Source of the DNA: Bradyrhizobium embrapense
GTDB lineage: Bacteria; Pseudomonadota; Alphaproteobacteria; Rhizobiales; Xanthobacteraceae
NCBI RefSeq assembly: GCF_001189235.2
Contig: NZ_LFIP02000002.1
Location: 1,116,411 to 1,180,410 of the forward strand
Length of the DNA stretch: 64,000 bases
Direction of reading: 5' to 3'
Position numbers and translations under genes: made by a program. This document shows, piece after piece, positions 8,339 to 18,816 of the stretch. The notes under the pieces were generated by a model. The model was not told the DNA's origin. It did not search any database and saw nothing but the letters and a program-made list of their open reading frames with translations. Numbering within the stretch: the stretch's first letter is position 1; each line of letters begins with the position of its first letter.

Positions 8339-9829
8339 ATGTTGAGGAAATTGTGCGTCATCGCGGCCGCCGCCGCGCTCGCCGCCGCGCCGCTGCCGAG
8401 CTTCGCGCAGGGCAAGAAGGACAGCGTCGTGATGGGCATGACGCTGGAGCCGCCGGGGCTCGATCCGACCAACGCAGCGGCCGCGGCGATCGCCGAGGTC
8501 ACGCTCTACAACATCTACGAGACGCTGACCAAGATCAACGAGGACGGCTCGGTGTCGCCGCTGCTCGCCGAGAGCTGGCAAGCCTCGCCTGATCTCAAGA
8601 CCTACACCTTCAGGCTCCGCAAGGGCGTCAAATTCCACAATGGCGAGCCTTTCGATTCCGCCGCGGTCAAGTTCACATTCGACCGTGCCGCAGCGCCGAC
8701 CTCGACCAACAAGGACAGGAGCCTGTACCAGGCGTTCGCGTCGGTGACGGCGCCCGACCCGGAGACGATCGTCGTTGCGTTGAAGTATTCCGAGCCGAAC
8801 CTGCCGTTCCTGCTCGGCCAGGCGTCGGGTTCGATCGTCGAGCCGAAGAGCGCGCCGACCGACGTGACGCAGCCGGTCGGCACCGGACCCTACACGCTCG
8901 GCAACTGGGCCAAGGGCTCGTCGATCACGCTGGTGAAATGGCCGGAGTATCGCAACGCCGCCGCGATCAAGCTGTCCAAGGTGACGATCCGGTTCATCGG
9001 CGATCCCGCCGCGCAGGTCGCGGCGCTGCTGTCGGGCGACGTCGACGCGTTTCCGCGGGTTGCGGCGGCGCGCAGCCTGGCGCAGTTCAAGGCCGATCCG
9101 CGCTTCAATGTCCTGATCGGCGGCTCGCGAACAAAAACCATCGTCGGCATCAACGAACGCAAGAAGCCGCTCGACGACGTCCGGGTTCGTCGCGCCATCC
9201 TCGCCGCGATCGATCGCAAGGCGATGATCGACGGCGCGGTCGACGGCTTCGGCACGCCGATCGGCAGCTTCTACACGCCGGGATCGCTCGGCTATGTCGA
9301 TACCACCGGCATCAACCCCTACGATCCGGAGCTCGCCAAGAAGCTGCTGGCCGAGGCCGGCGTCAAGACGCCGCTCGAACTCAGCCTGAAACTGCCGCCG
9401 CCGTCCTACGCGCGTCAGGGCGGCGAGGTGCTCGCGGCCCAACTCGCCAAGGTCGGTATCGTTGCCAAGATCGAGAACGTGGAATGGGCGCAGTGGCTGT
9501 CGCAGGTGTTCACCGGCCCGCACAATTACGACCTCACCATCGTCGCGCATGTCGAGCCGTTCGACCTCGTGAAGCTGACCGAGCCGGATTACTATCTCGG
9601 CTACAAGTCAGAGGCGTTCAACGCGCTCTATCAGCAGATCATGGCGACGCCTGACGAGGCCGGCCGGGCCAAGCTGCTCGGCGACGCGCAGCGGATGCTG
9701 GCAACCGATGCGGTCGCCTGCTTCCTGTTCCAGCCGCAATTGATCACGATCGCCAGCAAGAAGCTGAAGGGCGTGTGGAAAGACGTGCCGCAGTTCGAGA
9801 ATGATTTCTCGACCTGGGCTTGGGAGTAA
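8339..9829 (+). CDS. ABC transporter substrate-binding protein, SBP_bac_5 family
   Basis: The periplasmic solute receptor of the upstream transporter, 496 residues. A Sec signal peptide ends near ALAAAPLPSFAQG (cleavage about residue 22-23). The family signature around residues 70-95 reads LAESWQASPDLKTYTFRLRKGVKFHNG, abbreviated here to its core AESW-x(6)-TYTF-LR-GVKFH. Cluster 5 receptors bind peptides, but also opines, glutathione and other compounds. Placement last in the operon, 56 bases after the ATPase, is unusual but not rare. Confidence 0.92.
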   Translation: MLRKLCVIAAAAALAAAPLPSFAQGKKDSVVMGMTLEPPGLDPTNAAAAAIAEVTLYNIYETLTKINEDGSVSPLLAESWQASPDLKTYTFRLRKGVKFHNGEPFDSAAVKFTFDRAAAPTSTNKDRSLYQAFASVTAPDPETIVVALKYSEPNLPFLLGQASGSIVEPKSAPTDVTQPVGTGPYTLGNWAKGSSITLVKWPEYRNAAAIKLSKVTIRFIGDPAAQVAALLSGDVDAFPRVAAARSLAQFKADPRFNVLIGGSRTKTIVGINERKKPLDDVRVRRAILAAIDRKAMIDGAVDGFGTPIGSFYTPGSLGYVDTTGINPYDPELAKKLLAEAGVKTPLELSLKLPPPSYARQGGEVLAAQLAKVGIVAKIENVEWAQWLSQVFTGPHNYDLTIVAHVEPFDLVKLTEPDYYLGYKSEAFNALYQQIMATPDEAGRAKLLGDAQRMLATDAVACFLFQPQLITIASKKLKGVWKDVPQFENDFSTWAWE

Positions 9830-10262
9830 CTTGCGAGTAACTCGGAGCAAGCGATCGCGCCGGCGGAGAGCAATGGCCTCAGCCGGCGCCGCAGCTCGCG
9901 CGACGCCGTCGCTTGACGCTTAGTCTCATTTTACGTGCTGCGCTTGCGAAGGCGATTCTGTCCGGCGATGCGTGACGGCGCGGGAAGCCACCGATATTGC
10001 TCAGTTTGATGCAAGCCCGCGGTCGCAGCACTTCGGGCGCGCGAACGCATGCTGTTCCGGCTTCGCATCGAGCGCATCGGTTGTCTTTGTGAAGGACAGC
10101 GCTAACATGGAACCCGTCCGTCGATACCTGTCGTTGTCATTTTTCAATCATCTATTGCAGCGCAACCAAGGCCACCACGGTGCGCGCTCGCTACGCCAGG
10201 CCTCGAGGGGAAGTAGCAAACACCATCCCTGATACTGCAACCAAGAAATAACGGGGGAGACT
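9830..10262. other. Long intergenic region before the PQQ dehydrogenase
   Basis: No convincing gene is present in these 433 bases. A 7-bp inverted repeat (gcgccgg at 9857-9863, ccggcgc at 9883-9889) lies shortly after the binding-protein stop and could be a weak transcription end, though it lacks a T-run. The strong ribosome-binding site gggggaga sits just upstream of the next ATG. The length suggests a regulated promoter for the dehydrogenase, but I could not identify an operator. Confidence 0.5.
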
Positions 10263-11972
10263 ATGTACGTGAAAGGGCTTGCGGCCTTCGCCGCAGCGGT
10301 CGGCGTTGGCCTGTTGTCCGGCGCCGCCATCGCACAGGAAGTCAAGCAGGAGAAGCAGTCGGTTCTCGGCAACGCCAATGTGCCGCCGGTGACCCAGGAG
10401 CAGCTCAACGCCGCCGACAAGAACGCCAAGGACTTCCTGCTCACCAACGGAAATTACGCCCAGACGCGGTTTTATCCGGGCAAGCAGATCAGCCGGGACA
10501 ATGTGAAGAACCTGCACGTCGCCTGGATCTTCCAGACCGACGTCAAGGAGTCGCTCGAGACATCGCCGATCGTCGTCGATGGCGTGATGTACGTGACGAC
10601 GTCGTTCAGCCATGTCTATGCGCTCGACGCCAAGACCGGTCAGCAGCTCTGGCACTATGCCCACAAGATGGGCCCGATCACCGTCTATTGCTGCGGTCCC
10701 AACAATCGCGGCGTCCAGGTGCTGGGCGACAGGGTCTATCTGGCGACGCTGGATTCCAAGCTGATGGCTCTGAACGCCAAGACCGGCGAGGTGGTATGGA
10801 CCACCAACATCGCCGATCCCGAGCTCGGCTACAGCGAGACCATGGCGCCGACCGTGGTCAAGGACAAGGTGCTGATCGGCACCAATGGCGGCGAATACGG
10901 CATCCGCGGCTTCGTGCGTGCCTATGACGCCAAGACCGGCAAGCAGCTGTGGAATTTCAACACCATTCCGGAGAACTCCGTCGGAGTCTGGGCCACCAAG
11001 GACGCCACCGGCCGCGACATGCATCGCAATATCCAGGCCGAGAAGGACATGCTCGCCAAGATCGGCGATCCCTATGCCAAGCTCGGCGGCGGCGTGTGGC
11101 AGAACCCTTCGGTCGATCTCGCGACCAACCGGATCTACTTCGTCGTCGGCAATCCATCGCCCGACCTCGACGGCTCGAACCGGCCCGGCGACAACCTCTA
11201 CACCAACTCGCTGGTCTCGCTCGATCTCGACACCGGCAAGTATGTCTGCCACTTCCAGTACATCGCCCATGACGTCTGGGACCTCGACGCGGTCAGCCCG
11301 ACGGTGCTGGTCGACGTCAAGGACAAGGGCGGCAAGACGATTCCCGGCGTCATTCATGCCGGCAAGACCGGACACATCTATGTGCACGATCGCAAGGACT
11401 GCAGCCTGATCCGCTTCTCCGAGGCGATGGTGCCGCAGGAGAACATGTGGGTGCTGCCGACCAAGGAGGGCGCGCGCATGCTGCCTGGCGCCAATGGCGG
11501 CGTCGAATGGTCGCCGATCGCGACCGACCCGGGACAGGAGCTGGCCTACGCCATCAATCTGCACCAGCCGATGACCTACCACGTCGAAAGCACCGCCTAT
11601 CCGAACGGCAAGCTGTGGCTGGGCGGCGCCTTCAAGGTGATCCCGAGCGAGAAGCAGTCGGGCAACATCACCGCGGTGAACTACAACACCGGCAAGATCA
11701 AGTGGCAGGTCAAGACGCCTGAGCCGATGATCGGCGGCATCCTCGCCACGGCCGGCGGCCTCGTGTTCACCGGCGAGGGCAACGGCAAGTTCGCGGCCTA
11801 CAATTCGTCGAGCGGCAAGGAGCTGTGGAGTTTCCGCGCCGGCGCCGGCGTCAACGCGCCGCCGTCGAGCTACATGGTCGGCGGCAAGCAATATGTCGTG
11901 GTCGGTGCGGGCGGCAACGTCCAGCTCGATTTCAAGCGCGGCAACAACATCATCGCCTTCACGCTCGACTGA
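10263..11972 (+). CDS. PQQ-dependent alcohol dehydrogenase, predicted lanthanide type
   Basis: A periplasmic quinoprotein of 569 residues with a Sec signal peptide (cleavage near AIAQ, residue 25). Eight-bladed propeller repeats are visible as recurring ALDAKTG and AYDAKTG strings. The vicinal disulfide that covers PQQ is Cys143-Cys144. By eye, the metal and base residues are Glu211 (GGEYG), Asn297 (VGNP) and catalytic Asp340. Two residues later Asp342 gives an Asp-x-Asp pattern (VWDLDAV), the extra ligand that marks lanthanide-dependent enzymes of the XoxF/ExaF/PedH type; calcium enzymes have Ala or Ser there. No heme domain is fused. The diheme cytochrome c gene downstream is the likely electron acceptor. 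The alcohol substrate is unknown. Confidence 0.9.
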   Translation: MYVKGLAAFAAAVGVGLLSGAAIAQEVKQEKQSVLGNANVPPVTQEQLNAADKNAKDFLLTNGNYAQTRFYPGKQISRDNVKNLHVAWIFQTDVKESLETSPIVVDGVMYVTTSFSHVYALDAKTGQQLWHYAHKMGPITVYCCGPNNRGVQVLGDRVYLATLDSKLMALNAKTGEVVWTTNIADPELGYSETMAPTVVKDKVLIGTNGGEYGIRGFVRAYDAKTGKQLWNFNTIPENSVGVWATKDATGRDMHRNIQAEKDMLAKIGDPYAKLGGGVWQNPSVDLATNRIYFVVGNPSPDLDGSNRPGDNLYTNSLVSLDLDTGKYVCHFQYIAHDVWDLDAVSPTVLVDVKDKGGKTIPGVIHAGKTGHIYVHDRKDCSLIRFSEAMVPQENMWVLPTKEGARMLPGANGGVEWSPIATDPGQELAYAINLHQPMTYHVESTAYPNGKLWLGGAFKVIPSEKQSGNITAVNYNTGKIKWQVKTPEPMIGGILATAGGLVFTGEGNGKFAAYNSSSGKELWSFRAGAGVNAPPSSYMVGGKQYVVVGAGGNVQLDFKRGNNIIAFTLD

Positions 11973-12069
11973 GCCGGGGCGGAATGCATAATCGCGCGTA
12001 CAAGCGTTGACGGCGAGGCGGGCCCGCTCCGGTCCCGCCTCGGTTTTGTTCGGACCAAAGGTCCAGCCG

Positions 12070-12156
12070 CGTCATTGCGAGCGAAGCGAAGCAATCCATT
12101 GTGCCGCATGTGCGGAGGCATGGGTTGCTTCGTCGCTTTCGCTCCTCGCAATGACG
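12070..12156. repeat. Dispersed palindromic repeat, family A, copy 1
   Basis: An 87-base imperfect palindrome. It starts with cgtcattgcgagcgaagcga and ends with its near reverse complement, cgctcctcgcaatgacg; the arms flank gcaatcca and gggttgc segments. Related copies lie at 51178-51262 and 59210-59292. All three are intergenic. This copy lies between the PQQ dehydrogenase and the cytochrome gene, so if those two are co-transcribed it would form a large mRNA hairpin. Confidence 0.9.
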
Positions 12157-12183
12157 GGAATCATAACCCGTTCGGATCAGGTG

Positions 12184-12750
12184 ATGCTCGGTAAACAGAT
12201 GATGTGCGGCGCGGCGTTGCTGCTGATGGCGGGGCAGGCGCGGGCAGAGACAATCGAAGACAAGGTTGCGGTCTGCGCCGGTTGCCACGGCGAGGCCGGC
12301 AAGCCCATCGACAAGACCATTCCGACGATCTGGGGCCAGCAGGCCGGCTATCTCTACATCCAGCTCCGGGATTTCAAGCGCGGCGATCGCAAGAGCGAGA
12401 TCATGCAGCCGATCGCGACCCAGTTCGAGCGCGACGACATGCTGGCGATCGCGGAATATTTCTCGCAGAAGCCATGGCCGGACCTCGGCCAGCCGCGTGC
12501 GCCCAAGGACGTCGCGGCGAAGGCGCTCAGCGCCAGCGCTTCGGTCGGCTGCCCGGCCTGCCACCTCGATCGCTTCCAGGGTGACGGCACGGTGCCACGG
12601 CTTGCCGGGATGGGGCGGGACTACCTCGCCAAGACAATCGCCGATTTCCGCACCCGCGCGCGCGGCAACAATCCCGGCATGTCCGACCTCATGATCGCGA
12701 CGTCGCCCGACGACCTCGCCGCGCTGGTCGAGTATCTGGCGGGGCTGTGA
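12184..12750 (+). CDS. Diheme cytochrome c, c4-like
   Basis: An exported electron carrier of 188 residues. A short signal peptide ends near GQARA-ET. Two heme c attachment sites are present: CAGCH at residues 31-35 and CPACH at 123-127. Distal methionines are available in the EIMQPIA and GMSDLM regions. The two-domain layout with YLYIQLRDFKRGDR after the first heme matches cytochrome c4. ATG 12184 was chosen because anything further upstream runs into the palindromic repeat; ATG 12199 is an alternative that would shorten the leader. Its position after the PQQ dehydrogenase suggests it takes electrons from that enzyme. Confidence 0.88.
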   Translation: MLGKQMMCGAALLLMAGQARAETIEDKVAVCAGCHGEAGKPIDKTIPTIWGQQAGYLYIQLRDFKRGDRKSEIMQPIATQFERDDMLAIAEYFSQKPWPDLGQPRAPKDVAAKALSASASVGCPACHLDRFQGDGTVPRLAGMGRDYLAKTIADFRTRARGNNPGMSDLMIATSPDDLAALVEYLAGL

Positions 12751-12764
12751 GCGGCGCCGCCGTC

Positions 12765-13679
12765 TCAGTGCGGTGTCAGCTCTTCGCGCAGCGCCGAGAG
12801 GATGGTGAGATCGGCGGCGTGCTTGCCGGCCTTGTCGGCCAGCGCCGCATCGGCGCCGTGGGCGAGCAGCGCTTTGGCGATCGCCGGATGGTTGCCCTCG
12901 GCGGCGATCATCAGCGCTGTGCGTCCCCGCGCATCGCGTTCGTCGACCTTGGCGCCCGCGTCCAGCAGATACGCGACGACCTCGAGCGCCTGCGCCTCCG
13001 GCACGGTCTCATCCGGTCCGGCCGCCCACATCAGCAGCGTTAGGTCGTTGGCGTAGCGCGCGTTGATGTCGATATCGAGCGCGAGCAGCTGCTTGACGAT
13101 ACCGAGCTGGCCGCCGGCCGCCGCATAGACGACCGGCGGCTTGCCGGTGTCGTCGGGCTTGCGGCCGTCGGCGCCGTGCGCCAGCAGCATGCGCACCACC
13201 ATGTCCCGGCCGGCATAGGCGGCGGCCGCGACCGCCGAGGCGCCGCTGCGTCCGGTGAGATTGACGTCGGCGCCGCGGTCGATCAGCCGCTGCACGATCG
13301 CGACATGGCCGCGCTCGGCGGCAAGATACAGCGCGGTCGATCCTGCGAGGTTGCGGGCATCGACCGGCGCGCCACGGGCCAGCAGCAGGTCGACCATGTC
13401 GAGATGGCCGGAGCGGGCAGCGTGGCTCAGCGGTCTTGCACCGAGCCGGTCCCGTGCATCGACCGAGGCGCCGCCATCGAGCAGGGCGGTGGCGAGATTG
13501 ATGCAATCGGCGTTGGCGGCAGCGAACAAGGTCAGCGAGATCTCGATCGCGCTGAGCTGGGCCTTGTCGGTTTCGTATTTGCGGATCAGCTCGCGGCAGC
13601 GTGCCGGGTCGGCCGCAGCAAAGCCGCTGTGAACGTGGCCTGCGACAAGCAGCGCGGCGAGGGCGATGCGGCGATACAA
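12765..13679 (-). CDS. Exported ankyrin-repeat protein
   Basis: The protein is 304 residues from a TTG start at 13679, chosen because GGAGG lies seven bases upstream and a signal peptide (YRRIALAALLVAGHVHSGFAAA) follows at once. Six or seven ankyrin repeats span residues about 55-295, with repeated cores such as GARPLSHAARSGHLDMVDLLL and GRTALMIAAEGNHPAIAKALL. Ankyrin repeats mediate protein contacts, so a periplasmic adaptor or inhibitor role is possible, but no partner is evident. It ends 14 bases from the convergent cytochrome gene. Confidence 0.85.
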   Translation of the reverse strand: MYRRIALAALLVAGHVHSGFAAADPARCRELIRKYETDKAQLSAIEISLTLFAAANADCINLATALLDGGASVDARDRLGARPLSHAARSGHLDMVDLLLARGAPVDARNLAGSTALYLAAERGHVAIVQRLIDRGADVNLTGRSGASAVAAAAYAGRDMVVRMLLAHGADGRKPDDTGKPPVVYAAAGGQLGIVKQLLALDIDINARYANDLTLLMWAAGPDETVPEAQALEVVAYLLDAGAKVDERDARGRTALMIAAEGNHPAIAKALLAHGADAALADKAGKHAADLTILSALREELTPH

Positions 13680-13796
13680 GACGTGTCCTCCGGATGGCCT
13701 GCTATCAGCATCGCCATTCGGATTCAGCGTCGCATGATCCTTCGTTGCTGCCAAGCCGCGCAGCGATGGGATGCCGCGCGGCGGCGTCCTGCGGCT

Positions 13797-14696
13797 CTAG
13801 CCGGACTGCCCGGTACTCGCATTCGCAACGGCGCGCGCGACATTGGCGATCACCTCGTTGCATTTCTCCATGGGCGCACTTGCCCCGGTCAGGTAGACCG
13901 TCACCACGATCGGCTTGCGGCCGGGCGGCCAGAATACGCCGATATCGTTATAGGTGCCGCGCTCGCCGGTGCCGGTCTTGTCGCCGACCCGCCAGTCGCG
14001 CGGCACGCCGGCGCGCAGCCTTGCGTCACCGGTCTTGTTGGCCACCATCCAATCCGCCAGCTTCTGGCGCGAGGCGGCCTGCAGGACATCGCCGATCACC
14101 ACGCGCTGCAGATTCTTCAGCATCGCAACAGGGCTCGTCGTGTCGCGCGGGTCGCCTGATACGCCCTCGTTCAGCGCCAGCTCCCAGCGGTCGAGCCGGC
14201 TCACATTGTCGCCGATGGTGCGGAAGAACGCGGTGAGGCCGGCCGGCCCGCCGATCTCGCGCAGGATCATGTTGCCCGCGGTGTTGTCGCTCCGCGTGAT
14301 CGCAGCCTCGCAGAGTTCGGCGAGCGTCATGCCCGACTCGACATGGTCCTTGGTGACAGGCGAATTGGCCAAGATATCTTTGGCCTCGAACCGCACGCGC
14401 TGGTCGAGGCTGGATTCACCTCGGTCGACCCGGAGCAGTACCGCGGCCGAGGCCAGTGCCTTGAAGGTGCTGCACATCGGGAACCGCTCGTCGCCGCGCA
14501 GGCTGGCGCGCAATCCGGTTTCCATGTCGAGCGCGGCGACGCCGAGCCGGCCGCTGGTTGCGAGCTCGATGCGCGCAAACTCGTCCTGCAGCCGCTGCGC
14601 CGGCCCGCTCGGTCCCGCCGCTGCACTCTGTCGCGCCAGGGTGCAAGAAACCGCAAGGCCCAGCGCGCGCAATCCCAATGTCCGTCTCGTCAGCAT
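13797..14696 (-). CDS. Class A serine beta-lactamase
   Basis: A 299-residue periplasmic penicillin-hydrolysing enzyme. All class A motifs are intact: Ser76-x-x-Lys79 (CSTFK), Ser136-Asp137-Asn138 (RSDN), Glu172 in WELALNEG (the deacylating Glu166) and Lys240-Thr-Gly (GDKTGTG). The start at ATG 14696 has GGAGACGAG upstream. The N-terminus LTRRTLGLRALGLAVSC has a twin-arginine-like pair, so Tat export is possible. Position 238 is Gly, so the disulfide typical of KPC/SME carbapenemases cannot form. The divergent AmpR-like gene implies inducible expression. The spectrum cannot be told from sequence alone. Confidence 0.92.
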   Translation of the reverse strand: MLTRRTLGLRALGLAVSCTLARQSAAAGPSGPAQRLQDEFARIELATSGRLGVAALDMETGLRASLRGDERFPMCSTFKALASAAVLLRVDRGESSLDQRVRFEAKDILANSPVTKDHVESGMTLAELCEAAITRSDNTAGNMILREIGGPAGLTAFFRTIGDNVSRLDRWELALNEGVSGDPRDTTSPVAMLKNLQRVVIGDVLQAASRQKLADWMVANKTGDARLRAGVPRDWRVGDKTGTGERGTYNDIGVFWPPGRKPIVVTVYLTGASAPMEKCNEVIANVARAVANASTGQSG

Positions 14697-14795
14697 CTCT
14701 CGTCTCCGTTGGCGGCGCGAACCTGCCGGGCGGCGTGACGGAGCACAAACAATCATTTATACAACGAGGCATGAGAAAAACTTGGTCATGACACC
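14697..14795. promoter_or_regulatory. Divergent bla/ampR control region
   Basis: These 99 bases separate two diverging genes, a beta-lactamase and an AmpR-like LysR regulator. The centre (about 14750-14785) is much more A/T-rich than its surroundings. In ampR-bla systems the regulator binds a LysR-type T-N11-A site between the genes and controls both promoters; I did not pin down a single convincing dyad. Confidence 0.6.
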
Positions 14796-15758
14796 GTGCG
14801 CCGGCACCTCCCGCTGAACGCATTACGCGCCTTCGAGGCCTCCGCGCGGCTGCTCAGCTTCACCCGCGCGGGGATGGAGCTGCGCGTGACGCAGACCGCG
14901 ATCAGTCACCAGGTCAAGCAGCTCGAGGATACGCTCGGCGCGAGCCTGTTTCGCCGCCTGCCGCGCGGGCTGGTGCTCACCGACGAGGGGCTGGCGCTGC
15001 TGCCGGTGTTGACCGACGCGCTCGACCGGATCGGGGCTGCGATCGATCGCATCGAAGCCAAGGGCACGCGCGAGGTCGTTACCGTCGGCTGCGTCACGAC
15101 CTTTGCGACCGGGTGGCTGCTGCAGCGGATCGATCGCTTCAAGCGTGCGCATCCCTATATCGACCTGCGCCTGCTCACCAACAACAACCGCGTCGACATC
15201 GCGGGCGACGGGCTCGATCTTGCGCTTCGCTTCGGCGACGGCTCATGGCACGGAACCGAGGCGATCCATCTGCTGTCCACGCCGCTCTCGCCGGTGTGCT
15301 GCGCCGATACGGCGGGCCGGCTGCGCAAGCCGTCGGATCTCGCGCAGGAATTCCTGCTGCGCTCCTACCGCGCCGAGGAATGGCCGCTGTGGTTTGCGGT
15401 GGCCGGCGCGCCATGCCCGAAGATCCAGGGGCCGATCTTCGACAGTTCGGTTGCGATGGCCGAGGCCGCCGCGCGCGGCGTCGGCGTCGGGCTGGTCCCA
15501 ACAGCGATGTTCAACAACGAATTGACCTCGGGCCGGCTGGTGCGGCCATTCGCGGCCGAAGTGCCGGCGGGCTCCTATTGGCTGACCTGGCTGAAGTCGC
15601 GGGAAGTGACGCCCGGCATGCGCGCCTTCCGCGACTGGTTGCTGGATACGCTGCGGGCGGAAGTGAGCGAGGCGGAGGACGCGGCAGCGCCTGCACCGCG
15701 GCGGAACGCCAAGGCAAAGGCCAGACCGACGCCACTGAGCAAGACCAAGCGGCGTTAG
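14796..15758 (+). CDS. ampR: LysR-type regulator, AmpR-like
   Basis: A 320-residue LysR regulator starting at GTG 14796. The N-terminal helix-turn-helix reads LPLNALRAFEASARLLSFTRAG followed by TQTAISHQVKQLE. Over its length it closely tracks AmpR: TNNNRVD, GDG-FGDGSWHGTEA, LLRSYRAEEW, FDSSVAMAEAAARGVGVG and GSYWLTWLKSR are all present at the expected spacing. AmpR senses cell-wall muropeptides and switches beta-lactamase expression. The divergent class A beta-lactamase supports that role. The last 35 residues are an extra basic, Ala/Pro/Lys-rich tail. Confidence 0.85.
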   Translation: MRRHLPLNALRAFEASARLLSFTRAGMELRVTQTAISHQVKQLEDTLGASLFRRLPRGLVLTDEGLALLPVLTDALDRIGAAIDRIEAKGTREVVTVGCVTTFATGWLLQRIDRFKRAHPYIDLRLLTNNNRVDIAGDGLDLALRFGDGSWHGTEAIHLLSTPLSPVCCADTAGRLRKPSDLAQEFLLRSYRAEEWPLWFAVAGAPCPKIQGPIFDSSVAMAEAAARGVGVGLVPTAMFNNELTSGRLVRPFAAEVPAGSYWLTWLKSREVTPGMRAFRDWLLDTLRAEVSEAEDAAAPAPRRNAKAKARPTPLSKTKRR

Positions 15759-15947
15759 CCTTGGGCGGCATGATTTCAATCATCGTCGCCACTATTTCTG
15801 AATTTTCGAATAATGCCGCTGATTTGCCCGACATGTCAAGGGCCGTGTCGAACGCCCGCAGCCGCCGGCTACTGTGCATGGGGTTGTTTTCGATATTTTT
15901 GGCGGTGCGCCCCCAGCGACGGCTGGCAACCGCATCTGGCGCGTCAC

Positions 15948-16912
15948 CTACGCCAGATGGCACGCCACGGAATGCCCGTTGCTTCCCTCCCGCAGTTCCG
16001 GCGCGGTTTGCCGGCAGCGTTCTTCGGCGATCGGGCAACGGGTGTGGAAGTGGCAGCCCTGCGGCGGGTTCATCGGGCTCGGCACGTCGCCCTTCAGGCG
16101 GATGCGGTCGCGCTTCGCCTTGGGATCGGCCACCGGCACCGCCGAGAGCAGCGCCTTGGTGTAGGGATGCTGGGGATTGCGGTAGAGATCGCTGGCCTTG
16201 GCGAGCTCGACGATGCGGCCGAGATACATCACCGCGACACGGTCGGAGATGTGTTCGACCACAGAGAGATCGTGGGCCACGAACAGATAGGTGAGGTTCA
16301 GCTCGGCCTGCAGATCCTCGAGCAGGTTGATGACCTGGGCCTGGATCGAAACGTCGAGCGCCGAGACCGGCTCGTCGCACACGATCAGCTTCGGCTCCAA
16401 GGTCAGCGCGCGGGCGATCGCGATGCGCTGGCGCTGGCCGCCGGAGAATTCATGCGGGTAGCGCCGCATGTGCTCGGCCTTCAGCCCGACCTTGACCAGA
16501 AGGCGCGCGACGCGGTCCTCGCGCTCGCTCGCTGACGTCACGAGATTATGGATGATGAAGGGCTCGGCGAGGATCGCGCCGACCGTCATGCGCGGATTGA
16601 GCGAGGCGAACGGGTCCTGGAACACCAGCTGCATGTTGCGCCGCATGGCACGCAGGTCGCCGCCGCCGAGACCGGTCACGCTCTGGCCGTCGAACACGAC
16701 TTCGCCCGAGGTCGGCTCGATCAGCCGCAGCACGCAGCGTCCGGTGGTGGACTTGCCGCAGCCGGATTCGCCCACGAGGCCGAGCGTCTCGCCGCGGCTG
16801 ACCGCAAACGACACGCCGTCGACCGCATAGACCTGGCCGACCTCGCGCGACAACAGGCCGCCGAGCACCGGGAAATGCTTCTTCAGATTGGAAACGCGCA
16901 GCAGCGGCTCGC

Positions 16913-16916
<4 letters not shown>
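15948..16916 (-). CDS. ABC transporter ATP-binding protein, OppF/DppF type
   Basis: The distal ATPase of the second peptide-type transporter, 322 residues. It has Walker [11 protein letters not shown]-loop [12 protein letters not shown], signature [15 protein letters not shown], Walker [13 protein letters not shown] and H-loop VAHDLSV. The C-terminal cysteine segment ([14 protein letters not shown]) matches the oligopeptide extension. Its start overlaps the stop of the upstream ATPase by four bases. It is the last gene of the operon, which runs leftward. Confidence 0.93.
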
Positions 16917-17889
<973 letters not shown>

Positions 17890-17890
<1 letters not shown>

Positions 17891-18816
17891 CAGATCACCT
17901 TGCGGGCGTCGAGCGCGTCGCGCAGCCCGTCGCCGATGAAGTTGATGGCGACCACGGCGATGAAGATCGCGCCGCCGGGAAACAGCGCCCAATGCGGCCC
18001 GATGTCGAGAAAGTCCTTGGCGTCATAGAGGATGCGGCCCCAGGTCGGCGTATCCGGCGGGAAGCCGAGGCCGAGGAACGAGAGCGTCGATTCGGCGATG
18101 ATCGCGGCGGCGACGTCGATCGTGCCGGCGATGATCACGGGACCAAGTGCATTGGGCAGGATGTGGCGCACCACCTGGCGCACCGGGCTCGCGCCGAGCG
18201 CACGCGCCGCCTCGACGAATTCCTTCTCGCGCAGCGACAGGAACTGGGCGCGCACCAGGCGGGCGACCGGCATCCAGCGCAGGCCACCGATCACAAGCAC
18301 GATCAGGATGAAGATGCCGCCCTCCGGGCCGAACACGGCCTTCAGCCCGTCGCGGAACAGATAGATCAGCATCAACAGCAGCGGCAGTTGCGGCAGCGAC
18401 AGGAACAGGTCGGTCAGCCACATCAGCGCGTAGCCGAGCGGGCCGCGCGACATGCCGGCGAGCGCGCCGATCAGCGTGCCGACGAACACCGAGACCAGCA
18501 TCGCGGCGAGGCCGACCGCGAGCGAGATGCGGCCGCCATAGATCATGCGGGCCAGCAGGTCTTGGCCGAGATCGTCGGTGCCGAACGGATGCGCCAGCGA
18601 GGGGCCCTGCAGGCCTGCCACCACGTCGATGTCGCTGATCGAGACGCGCCAGATGAACGGACCGATCACCACGGCCGCGATCAAGAGCAGCAGCAGCACG
18701 GCGCTGACCACCGCCGGCCGGTGCCGGCGGTAGCGCCGCCAGGTTTCGCGCCAGGGCGAATAGCCGCGCCGCTCAGCGGAAGGAGATGCGAGGGTCAAGC
18801 CAGCCATAGAGGACAT
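17890..18816 (-). CDS. ABC transporter permease, OppC/DppC type
   Basis: An inner-membrane permease of about 308 residues. It shows the DppC/OppC periplasmic signature [21 protein letters not shown] and an EAA loop [21 protein letters not shown]. It ends with [16 protein letters not shown]. The start is uncertain: ATG 18816 and ATG 18807 both lie inside the end of the upstream permease gene, giving an overlap of 35-44 bases. Strong overlap implies translational coupling within the operon. Confidence 0.92.

Noticed and set aside
9972..10232. An 86-codon open frame upstream of the PQQ dehydrogenase
   Set aside because: No good ribosome-binding site, low-complexity translation and no recognised motif; the interval is better treated as a regulatory region.
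15770..15910. A/T-rich segment after the AmpR-like gene that resembles a dispersed element I recall from Bradyrhizobium genomes
   Set aside because: Only one copy is present here and no clear inverted repeat was found, so I cannot support a call from this sequence.
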